From: JBIOWF01 sp044868295
Lineage (GTDB): Bacteria > Actinomycetota > Actinomycetes > Streptosporangiales > Streptosporangiaceae
Assembly: GCA_044868295.1 (NCBI GenBank)
Contig: JBIOWF010000255.1
Location: 1 to 7,522 of the forward strand
Reading direction: 5' to 3'
Length of the DNA stretch: 7,522 nt
Shown here: in pieces, positions 1-6,295 of the stretch
Numbering within the stretch: position 1 is the stretch's first letter
How the letters are laid out: each line of letters starts with the position of its first letter
The notes under the pieces: model-generated
Databases searched by the model: none
What the model was told of the DNA's origin: nothing
Seen by the model: the letters and a program-made list of their open reading frames with translations, nothing else
Program-made: the position numbers and the translations under genes

Positions 1-42
1 CCCGCTCGGGCTCTCCCCGGCTGCCGCGGGCGGTCGCTCGGC

Positions 43-1206
43 TCAATGCGCGTGACGCTGGATGTTGCCGCCCCTCAGGATGAGGTCCTTGCCTCCGCAG
101 GCCGGTGACTCAGGGGCGCACGTGGAGTCGTAGACTCCCGGGACCACGATGTTGAACTTGTCCCGGCCGACGCCCGGCTCGCCGTTGTCGCACGCCCTCG
201 CCGAGTAATCGAAGGTGCCATCGGCGTTGGGTCCCGTCAGCGTGGTGTTGCCCCTTCGCACTCGCGCCGTGCCGTGGAACAGGGCGCACATTCCGCCAAA
301 CTGCGGGTCGGTGTCCTCGCCGTCGATGTCGGCCGAGACGCCGTGGATGTTGAGGTCGATGTTCGGGTTGTGGTCGTGGTACTCGAGCTGGCCGCGAGGG
401 CCACACCCGTTGGGACTGTTCCGGGTGGTGGCGTTGAAGCCGAAGGTGCCGAAGTCCTGGCGGTTCTGCGGGGTGATGGCGTCGATCCTGCCGCCCCCCG
501 TGTAGAACACGCAGCCGGACACGGGGACGATGTGGGCGGGGACGAACGGCGCCATGCTCACGCCACTGCTGGCCGAGCCCACGACGATGTCGCCGGTCTT
601 CGCCCCGGTCACAGGATCTGTCAGCACGAGGTGGAGCATGTTGACGGTAAGGCTGCTGCTGTTCAGGCCGTCGCCGCCGGCCCTCTGCTCGTTCACGATC
701 AGCGTGCCGACGCCGGGGATGTCGACCGCGGTGTTCGGCGCAAACGGGCCGTCCCCGAGCGGGACTCCGTTGACGACGAGCCCGATCAGGGCCGAGCCGG
801 TCGCGTCACTGCTCGCGGGGATCCCGTCGGCGGTGCTGCTCGCGATGGGCACAGCGAGCCGGGCCGTGACGAGTCCGTTGAGGATGTTCACGTTTTGCAC
901 CGTGGTCAGGCTTTGCACGCCGCCGATGGCGCCGGCGGTGATGGCCCTCAACGCATCGGTCGCGAGGACATTCGGCACGCTGAGGCTCGCCGCCTCGGCC
1001 GCGGTCATGCCGCCGTCCGCCGGCAGGGTGGCGAGCGGGGTGGGGCCCACGGCGGCGCCGGCCGCGTTGGCCGCGCCGCCGAATGCGGCGCCGCTCGCGC
1101 TGTCCTGGGCCGCGGCGGTTCCTGTCATGGCGACGACGAGCAGGCCGGCCGCCACCAGGGCGGTGAAGGGCTGCCCGCTTTCCCTCGTTCGTGACTTCGT
1201 CTTCAT
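43..1206 (-). CDS. Secreted choice-of-anchor-P-like protein with post-COAP-1-like C-terminal domain
   Basis: The protein has 387 residues. The chosen ATG sits 7 nt downstream of a GAGGAG Shine-Dalgarno and opens a textbook signal peptide: basic MKTKSRTR, a hydrophobic stretch at about 14-30, and likely signal peptidase cleavage after TAAA (about residue 33). An upstream in-frame ATG at 1299 would bury the signal peptide. Residues about 75-222 look like the choice-of-anchor P (COAP) fold: VNILNGLVTA, an APNT..D.PGVGTL.VNEQ segment, SLTVN.LH and TGDIVVGSASSGVS. Residues about 228-387 carry the signature I associate with the post-COAP-1 domain: GGGRI, FGTFGFNA, PRGQLEYHDH, NIHG, CDNGEPG, and terminal GGNIQRHAH. 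Six cysteines (232, 268, 307, 339, 363, 370) could form disulfides. No PEP-CTERM, LPXTG or C-terminal membrane helix is present, so it is probably released or held non-covalently. Molecular function is unknown. Beside an EPS operon, a role as an extracellular matrix protein is plausible but inferred. Family names are from memory of the motif pattern. Confidence 0.85.
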   Translation of the reverse strand: MKTKSRTRESGQPFTALVAAGLLVVAMTGTAAAQDSASGAAFGGAANAAGAAVGPTPLATLPADGGMTAAEAASLSVPNVLATDALRAITAGAIGGVQSLTTVQNVNILNGLVTARLAVPIASSTADGIPASSDATGSALIGLVVNGVPLGDGPFAPNTAVDIPGVGTLIVNEQRAGGDGLNSSSLTVNMLHLVLTDPVTGAKTGDIVVGSASSGVSMAPFVPAHIVPVSGCVFYTGGGRIDAITPQNRQDFGTFGFNATTRNSPNGCGPRGQLEYHDHNPNIDLNIHGVSADIDGEDTDPQFGGMCALFHGTARVRRGNTTLTGPNADGTFDYSARACDNGEPGVGRDKFNIVVPGVYDSTCAPESPACGGKDLILRGGNIQRHAH

Positions 1207-1213
1207 GGTGATT

Positions 1214-1219
1214 CTCCTC
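1214..1219 (-). promoter_or_regulatory. Shine-Dalgarno site of the secreted-protein gene
   Basis: GAGGAG on the minus strand with a 7-nt spacer to the ATG at 1204-1206. It decides the start in favour of this ATG over the in-frame ATG at 1299, and agrees with the signal peptide beginning exactly here. Confidence 0.8.
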
Positions 1220-1269
1220 GCCTGGAGCTTTTGCGTAACGTGACAGATGGGGCTTGGCTTCGTCGTGGC

Positions 1270-1298
1270 GTTATCCGAAATCGAACCGGTAGTTTGCA
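1270..1298 (-). promoter_or_regulatory. Weak sigma-70-like promoter candidate for the secreted-protein gene
   Basis: On the minus strand, TGCAAA (1293-1298; 3 of 6 to TTGACA) is followed after exactly 17 nt by GATAAC (1270-1275; 4 of 6 to TATAAT). This would place transcription start near 1263 and give a leader of about 55-60 nt. The match is weak, and the correct spacing could be chance. No sigma-54 GG/GC pair with proper spacing was seen near the start. Confidence 0.2.
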
Positions 1299-1308
1299 CG
1301 CGTCAGGA

Positions 1309-1368
1309 CGCGAGTCCGTTCGCCGTGGCGTATCGGCACGCCACCCGAGAGCCGTCACTTGACTCGCG
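1309..1368. repeat. Nested inverted repeat / hairpin
   Basis: The inner hairpin is a perfect 7-bp stem, GTGGCGT (1325-1331) with ACGCCAC (1338-1344), around a 6-nt loop. An outer pair of 8-nt arms flanks it: CGCGAGTC (1309-1316) and GACTCGCG (1361-1368). No U-rich tract follows on either strand, so an ordinary intrinsic terminator is unlikely. A leader structure, an operator, or chance pairing in GC-rich DNA are all possible. Confidence 0.4.
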
Positions 1369-1401
1369 GAGAGAGCTCGGTTAGCGTACGTGGTGCTACG
1401 G

Positions 1402-1410
1402 ACCTCCTTT
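1402..1410 (-). other. Orphan Shine-Dalgarno-like sequence
   Basis: AAAGGAGGT on the minus strand is a near-perfect complement to the 16S rRNA 3' end, but no ATG, GTG or TTG follows within a usable distance (the next bases are CCGTAGCACCACGTACGC). It may be chance, a relic of a lost gene start, or part of a regulatory leader. Confidence 0.35.
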
Positions 1411-1435
1411 CCTGCTGAGGAGCGGGGGCTGTGGC

Positions 1436-1466
1436 AGGGGCGGTTGGGTCACACCTGACCGCCCTT
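1436..1466. terminator. Stem-loop downstream of the EPS operon, possible 3' end
   Basis: GGGCGGT (1438-1444) pairs perfectly with ACCGCCC (1458-1464) around a 13-nt loop. An outer A-T pair at 1436/1466 is separated by one imperfect pair, and the loop can form a further GGT/ACC mini-stem. It begins 69 nt after the dehydrogenase stop codon, where a 3' end is expected. On the minus strand no U-tract follows, so it would be a non-canonical or Rho-assisted terminator or an mRNA-stabilising hairpin. On the plus strand CTTCTCTCTC follows, but no plus-strand gene precedes it. Confidence 0.35.
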
Positions 1467-1535
1467 CTCTCTCGATCCCCGGTGCCCACCCGCGAACACC
1501 GGTCCCTCCCTTCGCTCACCGATCGGCATGGTCCG

Positions 1536-2846
1536 CTACATCCGGACGACACGCTCCGCCGGCGCGGGGATTCCCCACGTGACGTTTCGCGTGTCGACGA
1601 CGAGCGAGGCGGCCTCGACGACCCGACGGTAGTCGAAGTCCGGATGGTCCGTGAGGATCAGCACGCAGTCGGCCGCGGCCAGCCCGTCATCGGTGAGCTC
1701 CACGGCCTTCAGCGCCATCCCCTCGAGGACGATCGAGGGGACATGAGGATCGGCGTAGGAGACCTCCGCGCCCTTTTCGTGGAGGCTGGCGAGGATCTCC
1801 AGGGCTGGCGACTCGCGCGTATCCCCGACCCCACGCTTGTACGCCACGCCGAGCACCAGGATCTGCGCGCCGTTCAGGCAGCGGCGCCGGCGGTTCAGGG
1901 CCTGGCTCACCAGCTCCACGACGTAGGCCGGCATCGATCGATTGATCTCGTCGGCCAGGTGGATGAACCGGGCCTCGTATCCGTTCAGCCGCATCTTCCA
2001 CGCGAGATAGAACGGATCCACCGCGATGCAGTGGCCGCCGATGCCGGGGCCGGGGTAGAAGGGGAGGAAGCCGAAGGGCTTGGTGGCGGCCGCCTCGATC
2101 ACCTCGCGCGTGTTGACACCCAGACGCCGGCACATGAGCGCGAACTCGTTCGCCAGGGCGATGTTCACGTTCCGGAAGACGTTCTCGTACAGCTTGGCCA
2201 GCTCGGCAACCTTCGCGCTCGACACCTCGATGACCGTGCCGACGATCTGCCGGTAGAGGAGGGCTGCCAGGCGTGAACACTCGGGGGTGAGCCCCCCCAC
2301 GACCTTGGGGATGTCCTTCACCTTGTACGTCGGGTTGCCGGGATCGATTCGCTCCGGCGAGAAGGCCAGGAAGAAATTCCTGCCGACCACCGCCCCCCGC
2401 GCCTCGAACAGGGGCAGCAGGATCTCCTCGGTCGTCCCGGGATAGGTCGTGGACTCCAGGATCAGGAGCTGGCCCGGCCGAAAGCGGGCCGCGGCCTCCT
2501 CGGCGGCGGCGACGATGAAGGAGATGTCCGGATCCTTGGACTTCCGCAGGGGGGTCGGCACGCAGATGATCACCACGTCGCTCCGTTCGAGGACGGAGAA
2601 GTCCGACGTCGCGTCATAGCGGTGATCGCGAACCAGCGCCGCCAGCGCCTGACTGTCGACGTCGGGGCTGTAGGACCGCCCGGCGTTGAGCGCGGCGATC
2701 CGGTCCAGGTCGGTATCGACGCCCGTCACGGCGAATCCCGCGCGGGCGAACTCGACGGCCAGCGGAAGGCCCACGTAACCTTGACCGACGATGCCGAGGC
2801 GGGCGTCGTGATTCCGGATCCGATCGGTCAGATGGGCGCCGTTCAT
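1536..2846 (-). CDS. Nucleotide-sugar 6-dehydrogenase (WbpA/UDP-GlcNAc-type or UDP-glucose-type)
   Basis: This cytosolic enzyme of 436 residues oxidises C6 of a UDP-hexose or UDP-N-acetylhexosamine to the uronic acid with two NAD+. The N-terminal Rossmann domain has GQGYVG (21-26) and acidic D44, which would bind the NAD ribose. CVPTPL is at 95-100, ESTTYPGTTE at 131-140 and FSPERIDPG at 162-170. The central domain has AKLYEN (217-222) and the catalytic cysteine C273 in PGPGIGGHC. The C-terminal domain has VAYKRGVGDTRESPA (334-348). Length is normal and no key residue is missing. FLPFYPGPG..GGHC..DPFYL resembles WbpA-like UDP-GlcNAc 6-dehydrogenases more than WecC (ManNAc) enzymes, but the substrate cannot be fixed from motifs. 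The ATG overlaps the stop of the YvcK-like gene (ATGA), with a GTGAGG ribosome site 7 nt upstream, suggesting translational coupling. It is the last gene of the apparent operon and supplies an acidic precursor for the exopolysaccharide. Confidence 0.93.
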   Translation of the reverse strand: MNGAHLTDRIRNHDARLGIVGQGYVGLPLAVEFARAGFAVTGVDTDLDRIAALNAGRSYSPDVDSQALAALVRDHRYDATSDFSVLERSDVVIICVPTPLRKSKDPDISFIVAAAEEAAARFRPGQLLILESTTYPGTTEEILLPLFEARGAVVGRNFFLAFSPERIDPGNPTYKVKDIPKVVGGLTPECSRLAALLYRQIVGTVIEVSSAKVAELAKLYENVFRNVNIALANEFALMCRRLGVNTREVIEAAATKPFGFLPFYPGPGIGGHCIAVDPFYLAWKMRLNGYEARFIHLADEINRSMPAYVVELVSQALNRRRRCLNGAQILVLGVAYKRGVGDTRESPALEILASLHEKGAEVSYADPHVPSIVLEGMALKAVELTDDGLAAADCVLILTDHPDFDYRRVVEAASLVVDTRNVTWGIPAPAERVVRM

Positions 2847-3844
2847 GGCAGAGCCTCACCTCCCAGCTCGAGGACCGCGCGAGCCAGCTTGTGTGGGTCG
2901 TGTCGAATCTTGGGGCCGCTCGCCAGCAGGTCGCGCTCCACCGGCCGACAGCCCAATCCCCTGAGCGCCTCGACGTCGGCGCTGATGGGGGCGGCGCCCT
3001 GAGCGGCATAGCGACCCCGGAGCTCCTCGGGAATCGCAGCCGTGTTGAGCAGCACGTCGTGAATCGGGACCTGGGGGGCATGGCGGCGGAGGGCCACGAC
3101 GAGGTCGGCCGCGGTGTACCCGTTGGTCTCTCCGGGCTCGGTCATGAGGTTCATGACCAGCACGACGCGGGCCCTCGAGCGCGCGATTGTCTCCGCGATG
3201 TCCTTGATCAGGAGAATCGGCACGAGGCTCGTGTAAAGGCTCCCGGGCCCGATCACGATCAGATCCGCGGCGACGAGCGCGTCCAGGGCAGGGGGCAACG
3301 GTCGGGCGCCTTCCGGTTCGAGATACACGCGCCGGATCGGCCGGCGCACCGAGCCGACCTGCGATTCGCCTTCCACGATGCTGCCGTCGTCGAGTTCGGC
3401 GAGAAGCCTGACGTCGTCGCCAGTGGCCGGCCATACGCGGCCACGGATGGCCAGGATCCGACCAGCGCGACTGACGGCCTCGGGGAAATCGCTCTCCAGC
3501 TGGGACAGAGCGGCGAGGATGAGATTCCCGAGACTGTGGCCCGCGAGGCCGTCCGATCCGTTGAAGCGGAAGTCGAAGAGCGCCGTCATCGTCGGATCAC
3601 CGTTCGAGAGTGCGAGGAGGCAGTTCCGGACGTCTCCGGGAGCCGGCAACCCATATGCCCGCCGAAGCCGTCCGGAACTGCCACCGTCGTCGGCGACCGT
3701 GACGACCGCCGCGAGCCGATCGCGGTCCCTCGTCGGGACCCACCGGGACCCGGCAGCGAAAAGGGCCGCCTTCAGGCCCCGCAAAAGCACGGGCAGGCCC
3801 GTGCCGCCGCCGAGCGCCACCACGCGCGGAGCCGAGCTGGCCAT
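2843..3844 (-). CDS. YvcK/GlmR-type protein, CofD-like family
   Basis: The protein has 333 residues, matching the family length. The start is set at MASSAPRVVALGGGTG; an in-frame ATG at 4033 would add 63 residues of arginine/proline-rich shadow overlapping the methyltransferase gene. Visible YvcK motifs: GGGTGL (12-17), TVADDGGSSGRLR (49-61), PGDVRNCLLALS (69-80), HSLGNLIL (103-110), GPGSLYTSLVP (199-209) and NLMTEPGET (232-240). The set fits YvcK (gluconeogenesis factor/GlmR/CuvA) better than true CofD, which makes coenzyme F420. Characterised YvcK/GlmR proteins bind UDP-GlcNAc and affect cell-envelope precursor supply and growth on gluconeogenic carbon; GlmR stimulates GlmS. The ATG lies 5 nt after the methyltransferase stop, with GGAG upstream, and the stop overlaps the dehydrogenase start. 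The position suggests a role in UDP-sugar allocation to the polysaccharide. This is inference, since YvcK usually lies elsewhere (for example between rapZ and whiA in Firmicutes and Actinobacteria). Confidence 0.9.
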   Translation of the reverse strand: MASSAPRVVALGGGTGLPVLLRGLKAALFAAGSRWVPTRDRDRLAAVVTVADDGGSSGRLRRAYGLPAPGDVRNCLLALSNGDPTMTALFDFRFNGSDGLAGHSLGNLILAALSQLESDFPEAVSRAGRILAIRGRVWPATGDDVRLLAELDDGSIVEGESQVGSVRRPIRRVYLEPEGARPLPPALDALVAADLIVIGPGSLYTSLVPILLIKDIAETIARSRARVVLVMNLMTEPGETNGYTAADLVVALRRHAPQVPIHDVLLNTAAIPEELRGRYAAQGAAPISADVEALRGLGCRPVERDLLASGPKIRHDPHKLARAVLELGGEALP

Positions 3845-3849
3845 GCTCT

Positions 3850-4788
3850 CTACTCCGTCCTGATGCCCCGCATGCGGATCGGCTCGTCGAAGATCTCGAC
3901 GTCGTGGAAGCCGTTCGCTCGGAACCAGCGGAACACCTCGGGGTAGAGGAACTTCCACTGGTACTGGGGGGTGTACCAGTCGAAGGTGTCGAGCCATCGC
4001 CAGCACCAATGCGCGTGCAACGAGATGGGACACAGGAGTTGGAGGACCTTGCCGACGACGGGAACGCGGTAGAGCCAGTACAGCGGGATCGAGGCGGCAC
4101 TGAGCCCGAACATCAGCCGTAGGGGGAGGCGGGTGGTGATCCTTCGGATCGCGTCGGAGCAGTGGTGACCCGGGCCGTAGCGCGCGTAGAGGAAGACCGC
4201 CAGCCCACCGCCCTTCTTGACGGTCGCGGCCACGCGGGCGAACGCGGCGGGAGGGTCAGGAGTGTGGTGCAGCACCCCGATCGAGTATGCGAGATCGAAC
4301 GTCCCGTCACGGAACGGCATGGCGAAGATGTCGGCCTGAACGATGTGGACGCGATCCAGTCGGCCGATGTTGCTGTACGCCGCGTCGACGGCGTCCGTCA
4401 GGTCGACTCCCACCACCTCTGCGCCTTTGTTCGCGACCACCTGCGCAAACCGACCGGCGCCCACGCCGGCATCGAGGACGAGACGACCTCGGTAATCCTG
4501 CTGCGTCCAGCCCGTCGTCGTCTCCAGGGTCCGTTCGGACTCCGTGGTCCGGTTCACGGAGTCGAGCTGGACCTGGCGGAACCGGTTCCATTGGTAGCCG
4601 AAGCTCGAGGCGTAGGCCCCCCTTCGCACGAATCGCGGGACTCCGCGGGAAACGGGATAGTCCGCGCCGCACTGGCGGCACGACAGAGCGCCTTCCACGA
4701 CCTCCCGGCCCTGGGTCGACTGTGCGCGAAGCCGCAGCTCGGATTTGCAGGCCGGGCAGACGAGGAGCTTCAGGGCCTCCCGTTTCAT
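3850..4788 (-). CDS. Class I SAM-dependent methyltransferase with Trm112-like zinc-ribbon N-terminus
   Basis: The protein has 312 residues. The N-terminal zinc-ribbon has two CxxC pairs (C11/C14 and C37/C40) in LVCPAC and CRQCGADYPVSRGVPRF, typical of Trm112-like segments fused to methyltransferases. A Rossmann SAM domain follows: VLDAGVGAGRF (104-114), acidic D129 in VGVDL, D153 in QADIFAMPF, and DLAYSIGVLHHTPDP (165-179). The C-terminal part is rich in aromatics (CWRWLDTFDWYTPQYQWKF, about 262-280), a tail seen in methyltransferases from surface-polysaccharide clusters. Start choice: MKREALKLLVCPAC is directly before the zinc-ribbon and 4 nt after the sugar-transferase stop. An in-frame ATG at 4869 would add 27 arginine-rich residues overlapping that gene. 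The ribosome site is weak, so translation may depend on coupling. The likely role is methylation of a sugar or lipid-linked glycan, but the substrate is unknown. Confidence 0.85.
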   Translation of the reverse strand: MKREALKLLVCPACKSELRLRAQSTQGREVVEGALSCRQCGADYPVSRGVPRFVRRGAYASSFGYQWNRFRQVQLDSVNRTTESERTLETTTGWTQQDYRGRLVLDAGVGAGRFAQVVANKGAEVVGVDLTDAVDAAYSNIGRLDRVHIVQADIFAMPFRDGTFDLAYSIGVLHHTPDPPAAFARVAATVKKGGGLAVFLYARYGPGHHCSDAIRRITTRLPLRLMFGLSAASIPLYWLYRVPVVGKVLQLLCPISLHAHWCWRWLDTFDWYTPQYQWKFLYPEVFRWFRANGFHDVEIFDEPIRMRGIRTE

Positions 4789-4792
4789 GTCG

Positions 4793-6295
4793 TCACGCGG
4801 CCCGGAGTTGCGGCTGCGGGGATCCGTCCTGCGCTTCGACCCGCACCTCGGCCGTCGTGGCCGAGCCATGACCGAGGAGAACGATCTTGACGGTGTCGAA
4901 GAGGATGCGGAGGTCGAACCAGAGGGACATGTGCTTGATGTAGTAAAGGTCGTAGCGCATCTTCTCGATCTCTTCCTCGAGGTTGTTCGCGTACCCGTAC
5001 CGGATTTGCGCCCAGCCGGTGACCCCCGGCCGGACCGCAGCGCGGAGCGAGTAGTAGGGGATCTTCGCCGTGAAGAGCTCGAAGTTCGAGACGGGATGAG
5101 GGCGGGGGCCCACGAGGTTCATGTCCCCACGGAGGATGTTCACGAACTGAGGAAGCTCGTCCAGGCGGAATTTGCGGAGCGACCGTCCCACGCGAGTGAT
5201 CCGATCGCTGTTGTCGCATACCCATTCGGACGTTTCCCGCGTCACCGGGTGCATCGTCCGGAACTTCACCAGTTTGAACCGCTTTCCGTGGAGGCCCATG
5301 CGGCTGTGGATGAAGAACACGGGGCCCGGCGAATCGAGCTTGATCGCCAGCGCAATCACGGCGAACAGCGGCGCGAGGACCACCAGACCCACCAGTGAGG
5401 CGAGCAGGTTCAGGAGGCGCTGGAACGTGAGCACGAGATGGGAATTCCCGAAGGTCCTGGAAAAGATCAGGTTGCTCGGCCGAATCGAGTGGATCGCGAG
5501 CTTTCCGGTGATGCGCTCGTAAACCTCGATGCCGTCCTCGACGATGACTCGGCGTGCCCGGGACTCCAGCAGCGGGAGGATCGGTAGCCGGCCCCGCCGC
5601 TCGGCGAGGGCGACGATGATGCGGTCGGGTTCGAGCTCCTGGATGGTCTTCCCCAGATGCGTGAGCGGTCCGACGAGCGGATAGCGGAAGGCTGGCTGGC
5701 CGGCGGGCACGGCGTCGTCGGCCACCGCGACGATGGTGTAGCCGACGTGTGGCCGGGCCTCGATCTCCGTGATGAGCGCTCTCGCCAGGGGCCCGGTTCC
5801 GAGGACCAGCACGCGCTCCGTAAACGGGCGGGTGCGCAGGATTTCATAGGCGATCGCCCTCAACGCCAGCAGCAGGCCGATGCTGAGGAGGACGCTCGCA
5901 GCGAACGGTTTCCCGTCCGCGGTTCGGGCTTCGGGAAGCAGCATGTAAGCGGCGGCCAGCGGGACGATGGCGACAGCGAGCGACTTCGGCAGTCGAAAGA
6001 CGAACTGGGCAAAGCTGCGGACGACCCGTAGGTTGTAGAGGTCGCTGTAGTAGAACGCCACGACGCAGCACAGCGAGATCGCGAACGACGGTCGCAGCGC
6101 CACCCCGGCGTCGAGCCAGGCGATCGGCAGCGGGCGCGCCAGGAGCAGCGTCGTCCCGCACACCGCCAGGAAGATCGAGCCGCCTTCGACGAGAGCGAGG
6201 GCCAGTGCCACCACTCGCGGATGCTCCCTCAGCCGGACGGTGAAGCGTGCCGGCCCGAGAAGACGCCGGCAACGTGGTTTCGGGCCCGGGCCCAC
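4793..6295 (-). CDS. Polyprenyl-phosphate sugar-1-phosphate transferase, EpsB/WbaP-like
   Basis: This integral inner-membrane enzyme of up to 500 residues transfers a sugar-1-phosphate from a UDP-sugar to undecaprenyl phosphate, the first step of repeat-unit synthesis. Four N-terminal membrane helices (about 28-53, 66-83, 104-120, 131-149) precede a Rossmann-like domain (RVLVLGTGPLARAL from 161). The C-terminal bacterial sugar-transferase domain has a hydrophobic segment (about 293-320), DSPGPVFF (321-328), KFRTM (344-348), catalytic-type LDELPQ (D379/E380), ILRGDMNLVGPRP (387-399) and GVTGWAQ (424-430). The ending (IRYGYANNLEEEIEKMRYDL, YYIKHMSL, DTVKIVLLG) resembles the EpsB_2 type of PEP-CTERM/EpsH loci. 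The start is uncertain. GTG at 6295 overlaps the kinase gene by 67 nt but keeps a basic leader before the first helix. GTG at 6214, behind AGGGAG, would remove the overlap and 27 residues. Confidence 0.92.
   Translation of the reverse strand: MGPGPKPRCRRLLGPARFTVRLREHPRVVALALALVEGGSIFLAVCGTTLLLARPLPIAWLDAGVALRPSFAISLCCVVAFYYSDLYNLRVVRSFAQFVFRLPKSLAVAIVPLAAAYMLLPEARTADGKPFAASVLLSIGLLLALRAIAYEILRTRPFTERVLVLGTGPLARALITEIEARPHVGYTIVAVADDAVPAGQPAFRYPLVGPLTHLGKTIQELEPDRIIVALAERRGRLPILPLLESRARRVIVEDGIEVYERITGKLAIHSIRPSNLIFSRTFGNSHLVLTFQRLLNLLASLVGLVVLAPLFAVIALAIKLDSPGPVFFIHSRMGLHGKRFKLVKFRTMHPVTRETSEWVCDNSDRITRVGRSLRKFRLDELPQFVNILRGDMNLVGPRPHPVSNFELFTAKIPYYSLRAAVRPGVTGWAQIRYGYANNLEEEIEKMRYDLYYIKHMSLWFDLRILFDTVKIVLLGHGSATTAEVRVEAQDGSPQPQLRAA

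Larger units (their letters stand above)
1207..1535. other. Non-coding gap between EPS operon and secreted-protein gene
   Basis: This is the only gene-free stretch over 300 nt in the window. It holds the 3' region of the dehydrogenase gene and the leader and promoter region of the secreted-protein gene. It contains a strong GC-rich stem-loop (1436-1466), an orphan Shine-Dalgarno-like AAAGGAGGT (1402-1410), a nested inverted repeat (1309-1368) and a weak promoter-like pair (1270-1298). A short minus-strand frame running 1552-1355 has arginine/proline-rich shadow composition and no family resemblance, so I do not call a gene. Confidence 0.7.

Noticed and set aside
1..42. Possible GC-rich stem (CCCGC at 1-5 with GCGGG at 26-30) after the secreted-protein stop
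   Set aside because: Short arms in very GC-rich sequence at the window edge, and any U-tract on the minus strand would lie outside the window, so a terminator cannot be judged.
43..120. PEP-CTERM or LPXTG sorting signal at the end of the secreted protein
   Set aside because: The C-terminus is GGNIQRHAH with no hydrophobic helix, no PEP or LPXTG motif and no trailing basic cluster.
274..1194. Long plus-strand open frame (306 codons) opposite the secreted-protein gene
   Set aside because: Val/Gly/Arg/Ala/Asp-rich low-complexity product with no family motif, typical of the antisense of a high-GC gene. The minus-strand protein has a signal peptide, ribosome site and recognisable domains.
1355..1552. 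Small minus-strand open frame after the dehydrogenase gene
   Set aside because: It overlaps the dehydrogenase C-terminus out of frame, is Arg/Ser/Cys-rich, has no ribosome site and no resemblance to a family.
1431..2276. Plus-strand open frame (281 codons) across the dehydrogenase gene
   Set aside because: It is the antisense of conserved dehydrogenase motifs, including the catalytic cysteine region; its product is Asp/Arg/Val/His-rich with no domain.
2891..3946. Plus-strand open frame (351 codons) opposite the YvcK-like gene
   Set aside because: Shadow of a high-GC coding strand. The minus strand carries every conserved YvcK motif in frame.
3845..4033. N-terminal extension of the YvcK-like gene to the ATG at 4033
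   Set aside because: The extension lies wholly within the methyltransferase gene and its 63 residues are Arg/Pro-rich. The family starts just before GGGTG, and a ribosome site precedes the ATG at 3844.
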